From NCBI RefSeq assembly GCF_002026305.1, contig NZ_MVAB01000001.1:1160001-1224000 (forward strand): 64,000 nt of DNA. The letters are read 5' to 3'. Shown in pieces: positions 42,933-51,746 of the stretch. A model generated the notes under the pieces. It saw only the letters and a program-made list of their open reading frames with translations, did no database searches and had not been told where the DNA came from. The number at the start of each line of letters is the position of its first letter. The stretch's first letter is position 1. A program made the translations under genes and the position numbers. This stretch comes from Vagococcus martis. Lineage in GTDB: Bacteria; Bacillota; Bacilli; Lactobacillales; Vagococcaceae.

Positions 42933-43069
42933 AAAAGAGGCTGACCCAAAAGTCTTAAAATAGAAAAATCCCATGAAATCAGTTTATTAAAACACTGACT
43001 TCATGGGATTTCTATTTTGTTAGTTTAGTGATTTTCATTTAAAAAGTTACTTTTTGATCAGCCACTTTT
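42933..43069 (+). repeat. MITE-like repeat, copy 2 (between convergent DUF421 and ABC-F genes)
   Basis: A 137-bp element. Its left end AAAAGAGGCTGACCCAAAAG (42933-42952) is identical to the left end of the IS1182-type element at 51711. Its right end (43045-43069) matches the inverted end at 20 of 25 bases. The interior is unrelated to a transposase and holds a long hairpin around ATCCCATGAA and TTCATGGGAT. It fills the gap from the DUF421 stop codon to the ABC-F stop codon exactly, so it also serves as a two-way terminator. Confidence 0.8.
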
Positions 43070-44690
43070 ATTTGAATATCTTTTTTAATTGCTCTTTTAC
43101 TGTCTCATTTTCTAAGAACTCATCATAGGTTGTTTCTGCACGGTCAATTACACCTTGATCTGACACTGCGATGATACGATTTGCAGTTGTTTGGATAAAC
43201 TGGTGGTCATGTGACGAAAAAAGAATAGAACCGCTAAAGGCGATTAAGCCATCATTTAGAGCTGTAATTGATTCTAAGTCTAAATGGTTGGTTGGATCAT
43301 CTAATACAAGTACGTTTGACTTAGATAACATTAGTTTCGACAACATACAACGTACTTTTTCTCCCCCAGATAACACATTAACAGGTTTTAATACATCTTC
43401 GCCTGAGAAAAGCATACGTCCTAAGAAACTACGTAAAAATGTATTATCATTTTCTTCTTTTGAAGCATATTGGCGTAACCAATCCACGATGGTCATATCA
43501 TTGTTGAATTCTTCTGTTGTGTCTTTAGGTAGATAAGCTTGAGATGTTGTAACACCCCAACGAACCGAACCAGTATCTGGCTCCATTTCACCCATAATAA
43601 TTTTGAAAAGAATAGTCGTTGCGATATCATCTTTTGCAATAAAGGCTACTTTATCATCTTTTCTTAGTGTAAATGAGATATTGTCTAGAATTTTCTTCCC
43701 ATCAATTGTTTTTGACACATTTTCAACTTGCAATAAGTCATTTCCAATTTCACGTTCTGGGTTAAATCCTACAAATGGGTAACGACGTGATGATGGTTGG
43801 ATATCATCTAGTTCAATTTTATCTAACATTTTTTTACGAGAAGTTGCTTGTTTAGATTTAGAAGCATTGGCACTAAATCTTGCAATAAAGGCTTGTAATT
43901 CTTTGACTTTTTCTTCTTTTTTCGCATTTTGATCTGCTTGAAGTCTAGCAGCTAACTGGCTAGACTCTAACCAGAAATCATAGTTCCCAACGTATAGCTT
44001 AATTTTTCCGAAATCTAAATCAGCCATGTGTGTACATACCTTGTTTAAGAAATGACGGTCATGGGAAACCGTAATAACAGTATTGTCAAAGTTGATTAAA
44101 AATTCTTCTAACCATGCGATAGACTCTCTATCAAGACCATTTGTTGGCTCATCTAGTAGTAATACATCAGGTTGGCCAAATAGTGCTTGAGCAAGCAATA
44201 CCTTTACTTTTTGTCCGGCTGTTAGTTCACTCATTTTCAGACTATGTAAGTCTTCTGTGATATTTAAACCTTGTAGTAAACTTGCCGCTTCTGGTTCAGC
44301 TTCCCAACCATTTAATTCCGCAAATTCTCCTTCAAGTTCAGCTGCTTTAATCCCATCTTCATCAGAAAAATCTTCTTTCATGTAGATGGCATTTTTTTCT
44401 TGCATCACTTCATAAAGACGTTTATGTCCCATTATAACAGTATCTATCACCGTTTCGTCCTCATAGTCAAAATGATTTTGTTTAAGTGTTGCTAATCGCT
44501 CATCAGGTCCTAAAGCAACATATCCTGTGGTTGGTTCAATTTCATTTGAAAGTATCTTTAAGAAAGTTGACTTTCCAGCACCATTTGCACCAATTAATCC
44601 ATAACAATTTCCTGGTGTGAATTTTATATTTACATCGTCGAATAGTTTTCTATCCGGGAATTGTAAACTTACATCTGAAACAGTAATCAA
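43068..44690 (-). CDS. ABC-F family ATPase (YkpA/YbiT type)
   Basis: A 540-residue protein with two ABC domains and no membrane segments. The first has Walker A GANGAGKST, signature LTAGQKVKV and Walker B LLLDEPTNGLD. The second has a degenerate Walker A (FIAKDDIATT), signature LSGGEKVRC and Walker B LVLDDPTNHLD. The linker is basic (KSKQATSRKKMLDKIELDDI). It resembles YkpA/YbiT, ribosome-acting ABC-F proteins rather than an efflux pump. Its stop codon lies in the MITE end. Confidence 0.9.
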   Translation of the reverse strand: MITVSDVSLQFPDRKLFDDVNIKFTPGNCYGLIGANGAGKSTFLKILSNEIEPTTGYVALGPDERLATLKQNHFDYEDETVIDTVIMGHKRLYEVMQEKNAIYMKEDFSDEDGIKAAELEGEFAELNGWEAEPEAASLLQGLNITEDLHSLKMSELTAGQKVKVLLAQALFGQPDVLLLDEPTNGLDRESIAWLEEFLINFDNTVITVSHDRHFLNKVCTHMADLDFGKIKLYVGNYDFWLESSQLAARLQADQNAKKEEKVKELQAFIARFSANASKSKQATSRKKMLDKIELDDIQPSSRRYPFVGFNPEREIGNDLLQVENVSKTIDGKKILDNISFTLRKDDKVAFIAKDDIATTILFKIIMGEMEPDTGSVRWGVTTSQAYLPKDTTEEFNNDMTIVDWLRQYASKEENDNTFLRSFLGRMLFSGEDVLKPVNVLSGGEKVRCMLSKLMLSKSNVLVLDDPTNHLDLESITALNDGLIAFSGSILFSSHDHQFIQTTANRIIAVSDQGVIDRAETTYDEFLENETVKEQLKKIFK

Positions 44691-44788
44691 AATAAATCCC
44701 TCACTTTTTCTTTATTAATGTTGTTGTAATGTCTATCGTATCTCCCCGATTATATCGGGTTTAAACACTTGGTGCAACCATATGAATA

Positions 44789-44821
44789 AAAAGAACCTTA
44801 ATCAAGGAAATGATTAAGGTT
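44789..44821 (-). terminator. dmkB terminator
   Basis: On the minus strand the 11-bp stem AACCTTAATCA/TGATTAAGGTT with a 6-base loop, then CTTTTT. It overlaps the stop codon of the polyprenyl synthase gene. Confidence 0.8.
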
Positions 44822-45810
44822 TAAAACGTTCTTTGTAAAATCGATTTTGTAATAGTATAGATTATTTCTTTAGTGTTTTGTTTATTATTAGGAAGAGATT
44901 GGATGCCGTCTAGAGCACGATTTGTGTAGTGAGATGCTAATTCATAGGCTTTTTCTACACCATGGCAATCGATTACTAAATCATGGATTTTTTTCGCATC
45001 TTCTTGTGTCATGGCTTCTTTTTTACTAAGTATCGGCTCAAAAAAGTCAGGATGTTCTGCAATACTACAAATCAAAGGTAAGCTATAAATCCCTTGCCTA
45101 ACATCTTCTAATACAGGTTTTCCAAGAGTTTCTTCACTTTGAGAATAATCTAAAATATCATCCACAATTTGGAATGCAAGACCGATGTCTTTTCCAATTT
45201 CACGACATTTATTCGCAAGATTTTTACTTCCGCCATTTTCAAAGCATCCAATAAAACAACTTAATGCAAATAATTCCGCTGTTTTTCCGGTGATATTGGC
45301 TAAATAGTCATCAACAGTGACATTGATATTATAGCGTTCACTCATTTGGCCAAGTTCTCCTAGTAGAACTTTTTCCATACTTGTTGTATTAAGCTCAATA
45401 CTTTTTAATGAATTTTGGTATTGAATTAATAATTTAAAACAAACGATGAATAGATAGTCACCAGAGTATACCGCGATGTCAGTGCTAAAAGCAGCATTCA
45501 TCGTTTTAGTTCCACGTCTAGTATCAGCGACATCAACAATATCATCATGAATTAACGTAGCAGTATGAAGTGTTTCAATCGCAGCAGCAAGAGCAATGGT
45601 CTTTTTCTTATCCACTTTTGTTCCAAATTCGGAGAATAAAAGCAGATACGCTGGACGAAGTAGTTTCCCACCAGAGTGGAAAATAGCTAATATAGCATCT
45701 TCGACTTCTTTATTAGGTAGATAAATTGATTCTGAAATTAAATTTAATGTTTTTTGTAAGTCTTTTTTTAAGGACGGATATGACGTCCACATATCATGAG
45801 GTTCCATCAA
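44821..45810 (-). CDS. polyprenyl (heptaprenyl-type) diphosphate synthase of the electron transfer locus (DmkB-like)
   Basis: 329 residues with both Asp-rich motifs of all-E isoprenyl synthases: DDIVD after LIH and DDILD after QIV. It makes the polyprenyl chain for demethylmenaquinone. In Listeria the paralog DmkB serves the extracellular electron transfer locus, and here it lies with eetB, ndh2, pplA, fmnB and dmkA. It starts 9 bases after eetB, so they are co-transcribed. The exact chain length cannot be told from the sequence. Confidence 0.87.
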   Translation of the reverse strand: MMEPHDMWTSYPSLKKDLQKTLNLISESIYLPNKEVEDAILAIFHSGGKLLRPAYLLLFSEFGTKVDKKKTIALAAAIETLHTATLIHDDIVDVADTRRGTKTMNAAFSTDIAVYSGDYLFIVCFKLLIQYQNSLKSIELNTTSMEKVLLGELGQMSERYNINVTVDDYLANITGKTAELFALSCFIGCFENGGSKNLANKCREIGKDIGLAFQIVDDILDYSQSEETLGKPVLEDVRQGIYSLPLICSIAEHPDFFEPILSKKEAMTQEDAKKIHDLVIDCHGVEKAYELASHYTNRALDGIQSLPNNKQNTKEIIYTITKSILQRTF

Positions 45811-45818
45811 TAGTCTCC

Positions 45819-46358
45819 TTATTTTAGAGTATGTTTATCATAGGCCAACTGAAATTCTTGTAGTGTTTTCACATGTAACATTAAATAATTGGCAGCAATT
45901 CCTATAGCGACCCCGGCTAAAATACCAATCCATGAAAGAATGGGTAGGTAGAGCATAACAGTCCATGATTTGGCAATCCAACTAGCGATGAGAAGTTGTC
46001 CCACATTGTGTAGGAAGCCACCAAAAGCACTGATCCCAATTGTACTAATACGTTTTGGACCCAATTGTTTGAGTGTAAGCATCCCAAAATAACTTAGAAA
46101 GGCTCCCGCAGCACTATACATTAATGTTGAGACAGTTCCGCCTAGTAGTGTGGTTAAAAACAAACGTAAAACGACTAAGGTAAAACTATCCTTCATAGGC
46201 ATAGTAAAAATTGCAATAATGGTAATTAAGTTAGCTAATCCAAGTTTGGCACCTGGAGCAAATGCAAAAGGAAAAGGAATCATATTTTCAAGTAAACCTA
46301 TAATAACACCTTGAGCAACAAGTAGAGCAATGTAGATAATTTTTTTATTTTTTGACAT
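45819..46358 (-). CDS. EetB-like membrane protein (Gx transporter family)
   Basis: A 179-residue hydrophobic protein with about five or six membrane segments; the Gx motif region reads APGAKLGLANLITII. It belongs to the family annotated as heptaprenyl synthase component I or Gx transporter, which includes EetB of the Listeria locus. The partner eetA is not present: between eetB and ndh2 there are only 112 bases. It has its own promoter (TTGCAC, 17-base spacer, TATTCT). Confidence 0.8.
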   Translation of the reverse strand: MSKNKKIIYIALLVAQGVIIGLLENMIPFPFAFAPGAKLGLANLITIIAIFTMPMKDSFTLVVLRLFLTTLLGGTVSTLMYSAAGAFLSYFGMLTLKQLGPKRISTIGISAFGGFLHNVGQLLIASWIAKSWTVMLYLPILSWIGILAGVAIGIAANYLMLHVKTLQEFQLAYDKHTLK

Positions 46359-46379
46359 GATTATTCTCCTATCATAGTG

Positions 46380-46408
46380 AGAATACTATCAATTTATTCA
46401 TAGTGCAA
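46380..46408 (-). promoter_or_regulatory. eetB-dmkB promoter
   Basis: On the minus strand TTGCAC (46408-46403), 17-base spacer, TATTCT (46385-46380), 22 bases before the eetB start and just after the ndh2 terminator. Confidence 0.6.
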
Positions 46409-46416
46409 TACTTTGA

Positions 46417-46454
46417 ATAAAAAGAAAGCTCTAGAAATAATTCTAGAACTTTCT
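46417..46454 (-). terminator. ndh2 terminator
   Basis: On the minus strand the stem AGAAAGTTCTAGAA/TTCTAGAGCTTTCT with a 4-base loop and a T-run. It separates ndh2 from eetB-dmkB. Confidence 0.8.
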
Positions 46455-46470
46455 GATGAAGTATCTTAGG

Positions 46471-48384
46471 TTATGATTTTTCACCGTATCGAGCTTTGAC
46501 GTCTCCATACCACCAATTACCTAATTTGCGTTGAATCCATGGGATAACCCATTTATCTAATCCAAAGGCACGTCCAGAACCATTCATTAAAGCAAAGGCA
46601 ACAAATAAGAACCAAATGTTAACCCAATAGAACATACCTGACAGACAGAACATAACTACTAAAACAATCGTAGTCTCATTAGCTAACCAAGTAAATAAAC
46701 CAAAGATAATGGCTAGAGCTAGAGCTACTTCAAATAGTGTCATGAATTTTTGCATAAATAAAGCAACTTCAGTATTTGGCATCATGAATTTCATAATAGA
46801 GCCAAACCAGTCAGGCATTGATTTAAAGACAAGCATTGGTTCTTCACCAAAGGCATAACTTAATCCAAACGTTGGATCAGCAGTAGCAGTAGTTGCAGCA
46901 GCATCAGCGGCTTGAGAAGCACCTGATGTTGCATCAGCTGGTTGTAACCATTCAAACGGAAACGCAACAGTGTTGGTGAACCATGAGCCATCACCAAACC
47001 ACGTACTTGGTTGTAATACTTTACCATTACCAATGACTTTTTTCATGGCTTCAACTAACCAAACACATCCGTAGAATACGCGTAATGGAACAGACCATAA
47101 CACATTACTATTACGTGACGTATGTCCTCTGAAAACATTTCGTTCATCTTTAATTCGGAAAAATTCATGCATAATATATTGGAACATATAATAACCTGAG
47201 CGAATATCAAAGAAGTATCTTAAGTTAATAATGTGTTTCATCAACATTGCAAAGAATCCACTTAAGTGATATTTATCAAAGACACAAGCAACAGCATATT
47301 TAGAACCAATAGATACCATGAAGCCATCATATTTTCCTTTATAAGCTTCTTTTTCAGTTCCATTGATAGTAGCTAAAATATTTTTTGCAGCACAGATACC
47401 AGTTTGTTCAGCTGCTTGTACAATTTGTGGTGTTGGTCGGTTTTCTTTATCAGCTTCTTCAAAGTAAACTAAATCTCCGACAACAAAAATATTTTTTTCT
47501 TCGTAACCTTTTGCTTGCATGTACTCATTAGCAACTAAACGATTTGCACGTGCAGCAGGCATATCGAATTTTTCAGCATCACTATTTGCTTTAACACCAG
47601 CAGTCCAAATTAATGTATGAGTTGGAATTTTTTCACCAGATTTTAAGATGATGTGATCTTCGTGTACTTCAACGATAGGCATATCTTTTAATATGCTAAC
47701 CCCTTTTTTAGTTAGATATTTTTCAGCTTTTCCAGCATCATTTCGGTCTAACATGTTTAAGATAGTTGGAGCAGCTTCAACCACCATTAAATTGATATCT
47801 TCTGGTTTAATTTTATTATTTTTAGCTAATCGGTCTTTCCAGTCGATTAATTCACCGACCATTTCAATACCGGTAAATCCAGAACCACAAACAACAAAAT
47901 TCAACATCGCTTTACGTTTTGTTTCATCTGGCTCAACAGCCGCAAGCGCAACCGTACGTTCGATGTGCTCTCTAATTTTAATAGCGTCATCCATAGACCA
48001 TAGAGTAAATCCATGTTCTTTAACACCAGGTGTACCAAAGTCATTAGGTTCTCCTCCCATACCTAAAACTAGGTAGTCAAAAGAATAAGAACCTTGTTTG
48101 GTTTTAACGATTTTGTTCTCTTTATCAATTGTTGTGACTGTATCTGTTACAACACTGACATTTTTACGTTTACAGAATAAACGTTGTAAATCATATTGGA
48201 TTGCTTCTGGCTCAACACGCCCGCCTGCAACTTCATGTAATTCTGTCATCATCGTTTGATAAGAATGACGATCAATTAATGTAATATGAGCATCTGGATT
48301 CTTTTTTAATTTTTTTGATAACATCTTTGTAGCAGCTATTCCAGAATAACCTGCTCCGACAACTACTATTTCAGTCTTTGCCAT
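46471..48384 (-). CDS. type II NADH dehydrogenase with C-terminal membrane domain (Ndh2 of extracellular electron transfer)
   Basis: A 637-residue flavoprotein. Residues 1 to about 400 are a normal NDH-2 with FAD site GAGYSG (10-15), NADH site GSGFTG and GDLVYF near the second FAD contact. The C-terminal about 200 residues are extra: an Ala/Thr/Asp-rich linker, then three or four membrane segments in the last 100 residues. That layout matches Listeria Ndh2, not the shorter respiratory enzyme. It passes electrons from NADH to a membrane quinone. It is divergent to pplA over a 300-base control region. Confidence 0.9.
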   Translation of the reverse strand: MAKTEIVVVGAGYSGIAATKMLSKKLKKNPDAHITLIDRHSYQTMMTELHEVAGGRVEPEAIQYDLQRLFCKRKNVSVVTDTVTTIDKENKIVKTKQGSYSFDYLVLGMGGEPNDFGTPGVKEHGFTLWSMDDAIKIREHIERTVALAAVEPDETKRKAMLNFVVCGSGFTGIEMVGELIDWKDRLAKNNKIKPEDINLMVVEAAPTILNMLDRNDAGKAEKYLTKKGVSILKDMPIVEVHEDHIILKSGEKIPTHTLIWTAGVKANSDAEKFDMPAARANRLVANEYMQAKGYEEKNIFVVGDLVYFEEADKENRPTPQIVQAAEQTGICAAKNILATINGTEKEAYKGKYDGFMVSIGSKYAVACVFDKYHLSGFFAMLMKHIINLRYFFDIRSGYYMFQYIMHEFFRIKDERNVFRGHTSRNSNVLWSVPLRVFYGCVWLVEAMKKVIGNGKVLQPSTWFGDGSWFTNTVAFPFEWLQPADATSGASQAADAAATTATADPTFGLSYAFGEEPMLVFKSMPDWFGSIMKFMMPNTEVALFMQKFMTLFEVALALAIIFGLFTWLANETTIVLVVMFCLSGMFYWVNIWFLFVAFALMNGSGRAFGLDKWVIPWIQRKLGNWWYGDVKARYGEKS

Positions 48385-48684
48385 AAAACACTCTCCTTTT
48401 ATTTTTTATAAAAATTAGTTTGTGAATTGTGCAGAATAAGTACTATTTATAATAACGTGAAAAAATTTACACAATTACTTACAATTATACAGTGTTATAA
48501 AAAAAAAGTCTAACAAATCTTTGATATTTAAAAAAAACTAAAAATAGAAAGAATTGAGAGAATGATTAAAAAAATGTGAAAATATGAATAAAGTTATTTA
48601 AAGGCATTGCATTTTTAGTCACAATATTATAAGATTACAAGTGATTAGAAGTTCACAAAGAATATAAAAAGGCGGGTTATTCAT
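48385..48684. other. divergent control region between ndh2 and pplA
   Basis: A 300-base AT-rich region. Toward pplA, TTGCAT (48607-48612) with TATAAG (48628-48633) and the AAGGCGGG ribosome binding site near 48669 are possible elements. Toward ndh2, the imperfect inverted repeat GTGAAAAAATTTACAC (48461-48476) could be an operator for a redox regulator, but its spacing fits neither Rex nor CRP/FNR consensus. No gene is seen. Confidence 0.5.
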
Positions 48685-49230
48685 ATGAAATTCAAAAAAT
48701 TAGTGTCAGGCGTTGCAATGTTAGCGTTATCTACAGTTTTGTTAGCTGCTTGTGGTGGGGATAAAAAGGATGATACATCTGCTTCATCAAGTACAGCTTC
48801 ATCAAGCACCGCAGTAGCAGATTCTTCATCAACAGCAGATTCATTTGTAATGGGTGAATTAAAAGATGGTGAGTATAAGTTAGAAGAAAAAAATTACAAT
48901 AATGGTTACCGTGTCGTATTTACAATAGTTGTAAAAGATGGAAAAATCACCGAATCTAACTATGATAATGTGAATGAAGAAGGTAAATCAAAAGTTGATG
49001 ATGCAGACTATAACAAAAAAATGGAAGAAGTTGCTAAAACATCACCAGAAAAATATATACCAGAGTTAAATAAAGCATTATTAGAAAAACAAAATCCTTC
49101 AGATATTGATACCATAACTGGTGCGACACACTCAACAGATAGCTTCAAAGAATATGCAAAACAATTAATTGAAGCAGCTGAAAAAGGTGATACTAAAACA
49201 ATTGAAATTGACAATCAAGTAGAAAAATAA
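48685..49230 (+). CDS. FMN-binding surface lipoprotein (PplA-like)
   Basis: A 181-residue lipoprotein, lipobox LLAAC with C23, then a Ser/Thr/Ala-rich linker (about 31-52) and one FMN-binding domain. The flavinylation motif is D142-T-I-T145-G-A-T148, the Dxx(S/T)GAT pattern that ApbE modifies. Listeria PplA carries two such domains, so this is a single-flavin version. It would collect electrons from reduced quinone at the outer face and pass them to soluble acceptors. The ApbE gene follows. Confidence 0.9.
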   Translation: MKFKKLVSGVAMLALSTVLLAACGGDKKDDTSASSSTASSSTAVADSSSTADSFVMGELKDGEYKLEEKNYNNGYRVVFTIVVKDGKITESNYDNVNEEGKSKVDDADYNKKMEEVAKTSPEKYIPELNKALLEKQNPSDIDTITGATHSTDSFKEYAKQLIEAAEKGDTKTIEIDNQVEK

Positions 49231-49255
49231 TAAACTAATATTTGATTAATAATGA

Positions 49256-49290
49256 GTGGCAAGCTTTTAAGTTTGCCACCTTTTTTATTT
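49256..49290 (+). terminator. pplA terminator
   Basis: Stem GTGGCAAGC/GTTTGCCAC with a 6-base loop, then TTTTTT. Leaky readthrough could supply apbE. Confidence 0.75.
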
Positions 49291-49318
49291 TTAAAAGTTT
49301 ATAGCGAGGGAAGCATTC

Positions 49319-50413
49319 ATGAAAAAAAATATAATCACGAGTATGCTATTATTAACTTTCACGAGTTTTTTAATAGCAGGGTGTTCAAGTAAGAAAACAG
49401 ATTCTAATACAACAGCTAAACAAGAAAAACTTGTAAAAGAGCCTTATTCAGAAAGACAATTTTTGATGGGAACTTATGTACAAGTCAAAATTTACAATGA
49501 AGGAAAAGAAGATGTATTAAAAAAAGCGTTTGATCGCATAGGTGTATTAGATAGAGAAATTACAGTTAATGAAAAAGGATCTGAAGTGGATGAGATTAAT
49601 AATCAGGCAGGGATTAAACCAGTAAAGGTCAGTTCAGATGTGTATGATTTGATCAAAGCTGCTGTAGAGTATACAGAAGACTCTAATGGAGGGTTTGATT
49701 TAGCTATTGGACCAATCACACAACTATGGCATATTGGATTTGACGATGCTAGAAAGCCTGACCAAAGTGAGATTGATGAAGCACTTAAAAAAGTAGATTA
49801 TAAAAAAGTAGTTTTAAATGATAAAGAGCAAACTGTTTATTTAGAAGAAAAAGGGATGAGTCTAGATTTAGGTGCCATTGCTAAAGGATACATTACAGAT
49901 GAGGTAGTGTCTGTCTTAAAAGATAACAACGTCACAAGTGCTATTGTTGATTTAGGGGGAAACGTCTATGTGTTAGGTGATAATCCTAGGAGTGATTCAG
50001 GTAAGTGGAAAGTCGGAATTCAAGATCCCAATGAAGCTAGAAATACTGTCGTTGGAACAGTAGAAGAAAAAAATAAATCACTTGTAACGTCTGGCATCTA
50101 CGAACGTTATTTAAAAGTTGGCGACAACGTTTTTCATCATTTGTTTAACGCTAAAACAGGCTACCCATTTGATAATGAGATTGCAGGTGTGACGATTGTA
50201 TCAGATACATCGATTGCTGGAGATGCCCTGTCAACAGCTGTGTTTTCTAAAGGTGTTAAAGAAGGTATGGCTTATGTAGATAGCCTGGATGGTGTCGATG
50301 CCATTTTTATTACAAAAGATGATAGTATCTACATAAGTAAAGGATTACAAGGTAACTTTAAGTTAAATGAAGAATCTCCTTATAAGCTTAAAGATATAAA
50401 AGAGTTGAAGTAG
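49319..50413 (+). CDS. apbE: FAD:protein FMN transferase (ApbE/FmnB)
   Basis: A 364-residue lipoprotein, lipobox LIAGC with C22. ApbE motifs: FLMGTYVQVK, DLGAIAKGYITD, TSGIYERY and the C-terminal HHLFNAKTGYP and GDALSTAVF with the metal-binding Asp. It transfers FMN from FAD to a Thr in the PplA-like protein. Gene order and location match FmnB. Confidence 0.93.
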   Translation: MKKNIITSMLLLTFTSFLIAGCSSKKTDSNTTAKQEKLVKEPYSERQFLMGTYVQVKIYNEGKEDVLKKAFDRIGVLDREITVNEKGSEVDEINNQAGIKPVKVSSDVYDLIKAAVEYTEDSNGGFDLAIGPITQLWHIGFDDARKPDQSEIDEALKKVDYKKVVLNDKEQTVYLEEKGMSLDLGAIAKGYITDEVVSVLKDNNVTSAIVDLGGNVYVLGDNPRSDSGKWKVGIQDPNEARNTVVGTVEEKNKSLVTSGIYERYLKVGDNVFHHLFNAKTGYPFDNEIAGVTIVSDTSIAGDALSTAVFSKGVKEGMAYVDSLDGVDAIFITKDDSIYISKGLQGNFKLNEESPYKLKDIKELK

Positions 50414-50438
50414 TGTTAAAAGGAGGAGTTATTTATTC

Positions 50439-51374
50439 ATGGCAGTGTTTTTTGAATTAGTTGAAATTCGAACAAAACTAGCAAGTGTTTTTCCTTATTT
50501 TATTGGATTATTATTTTCGTTGTACTATTTTGGGCAAGTAAACTGGGTTAATATGTGTCTATTTTTTATTGGGATGTTTGTTTTTGATATGGCAACCACA
50601 GCGATTAATAACCTGATGGACTATTTAAAAGCTAAGGATGATAGCTATCAACAGTTGACTAACATTATTGGAAGAGCTGGGTTAAAAGTATCAAAAGTTA
50701 GAGACATGATTATTGGAATGATTGTATTTTCTAGTATCATTGGTTTGTTGTTAACGTTTCGTACAAGTCTATTATTGCTTCCAATGGGTGGTCTATGTTT
50801 TTTGATTGGTATCTTTTATACATTTGGTCCAGTCCCGTTATCGAGAATGCCACTAGGAGAGTTATTTAGTGGTGTGACGATGGGATTTGGCATTTTCTTT
50901 ATCACGTTATATTTAAATGTGTATGATACAGGATTTTTAGCTCTTAATTTTGCGAATGGTCAGTTCATGCTATCAGGCAATATTAAGGAGTTAATCGTCA
51001 GTGTATGGGCATCTATTCCTATGATGTTTACCATTGCCAACATTATGCTAGCCAATAATCTATGTGATTTAGATCAAGATATTTTAAATCATCGTTATAC
51101 GTTACCATTCTATATTGGTAGACAAAATGGCGTGTACCTATTTGACTTATTAATGTATAGTTGCTATTTTGTGATAGTCATTGGGGTTATACTAGGCATT
51201 TATCATTGGAGCATGTTGATTATTTTAGTGACATTTCCACTGGTTAAAAAGAATGTCTCTCAATTTAATAAGAAACAAGAAAAAGGAACCACGTTTTCTG
51301 TAGCTATTAAAAATCTAGTATTATTTAATGGGGCACAGATTATAGGATTATTATTAGGGATTATATTAACTTAA
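50439..51374 (+). CDS. UbiA/MenA prenyltransferase (DmkA-like)
   Basis: A 311-residue integral membrane protein with about eight segments. It has the two Asp-rich motifs of UbiA enzymes: NNLMDYLKAKDD (50-70 region) and NNLCDLDQDILNHR. It attaches the polyprenyl chain to 1,4-dihydroxy-2-naphthoate. The place in the locus, with the DmkB-like synthase, argues for a dedicated quinone; a second menA may exist elsewhere. Confidence 0.88.
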   Translation: MAVFFELVEIRTKLASVFPYFIGLLFSLYYFGQVNWVNMCLFFIGMFVFDMATTAINNLMDYLKAKDDSYQQLTNIIGRAGLKVSKVRDMIIGMIVFSSIIGLLLTFRTSLLLLPMGGLCFLIGIFYTFGPVPLSRMPLGELFSGVTMGFGIFFITLYLNVYDTGFLALNFANGQFMLSGNIKELIVSVWASIPMMFTIANIMLANNLCDLDQDILNHRYTLPFYIGRQNGVYLFDLLMYSCYFVIVIGVILGIYHWSMLIILVTFPLVKKNVSQFNKKQEKGTTFSVAIKNLVLFNGAQIIGLLLGIILT

Positions 51375-51486
51375 GTAATATAAAAGTATTTTATAATGGC
51401 TTTCTAGTGGGTTAGGGCGATTATAAAATGCTTTTTTATTTGGTATATAGTAAAATTATCTTACCTATAAAAAGGGGGAGAAGAAG

Positions 51487-51699
51487 ATGTCAAAAAAACA
51501 ATATCAGTGTGAAAAATGTGGGTGTTTAGACTATACAGCGGATCAAATTCAAGCAACAGGTGGCGATTTTTCAAAAATATTTAATGTTCAAAATAAAAAA
51601 TTTACAACAATTAGTTGTAAGCAATGTGGTTTTACCGAATTATACCGTAATGAAACATCATCAGGAATGAATATTTTAGATTTCTTAATTGGCGGATAG
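51487..51699 (+). CDS. zinc-ribbon small protein
   Basis: A 70-residue protein with two Cys pairs, C8-x2-C11 (with C13) and C44-x2-C47 (ISCKQCGFTE), a zinc-ribbon fold in the nucleic-acid-binding small protein group. A GGGGGAG ribosome binding site precedes it. The function is unknown. Its stop lies 11 bases before the IS1182-type terminal repeat. Confidence 0.8.
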   Translation: MSKKQYQCEKCGCLDYTADQIQATGGDFSKIFNVQNKKFTTISCKQCGFTELYRNETSSGMNILDFLIGG

Positions 51700-51746
51700 G
51701 AAATGAAAGTAAAAGAGGCTGACCCAAAAGTCTCTTTACAGAAAAC

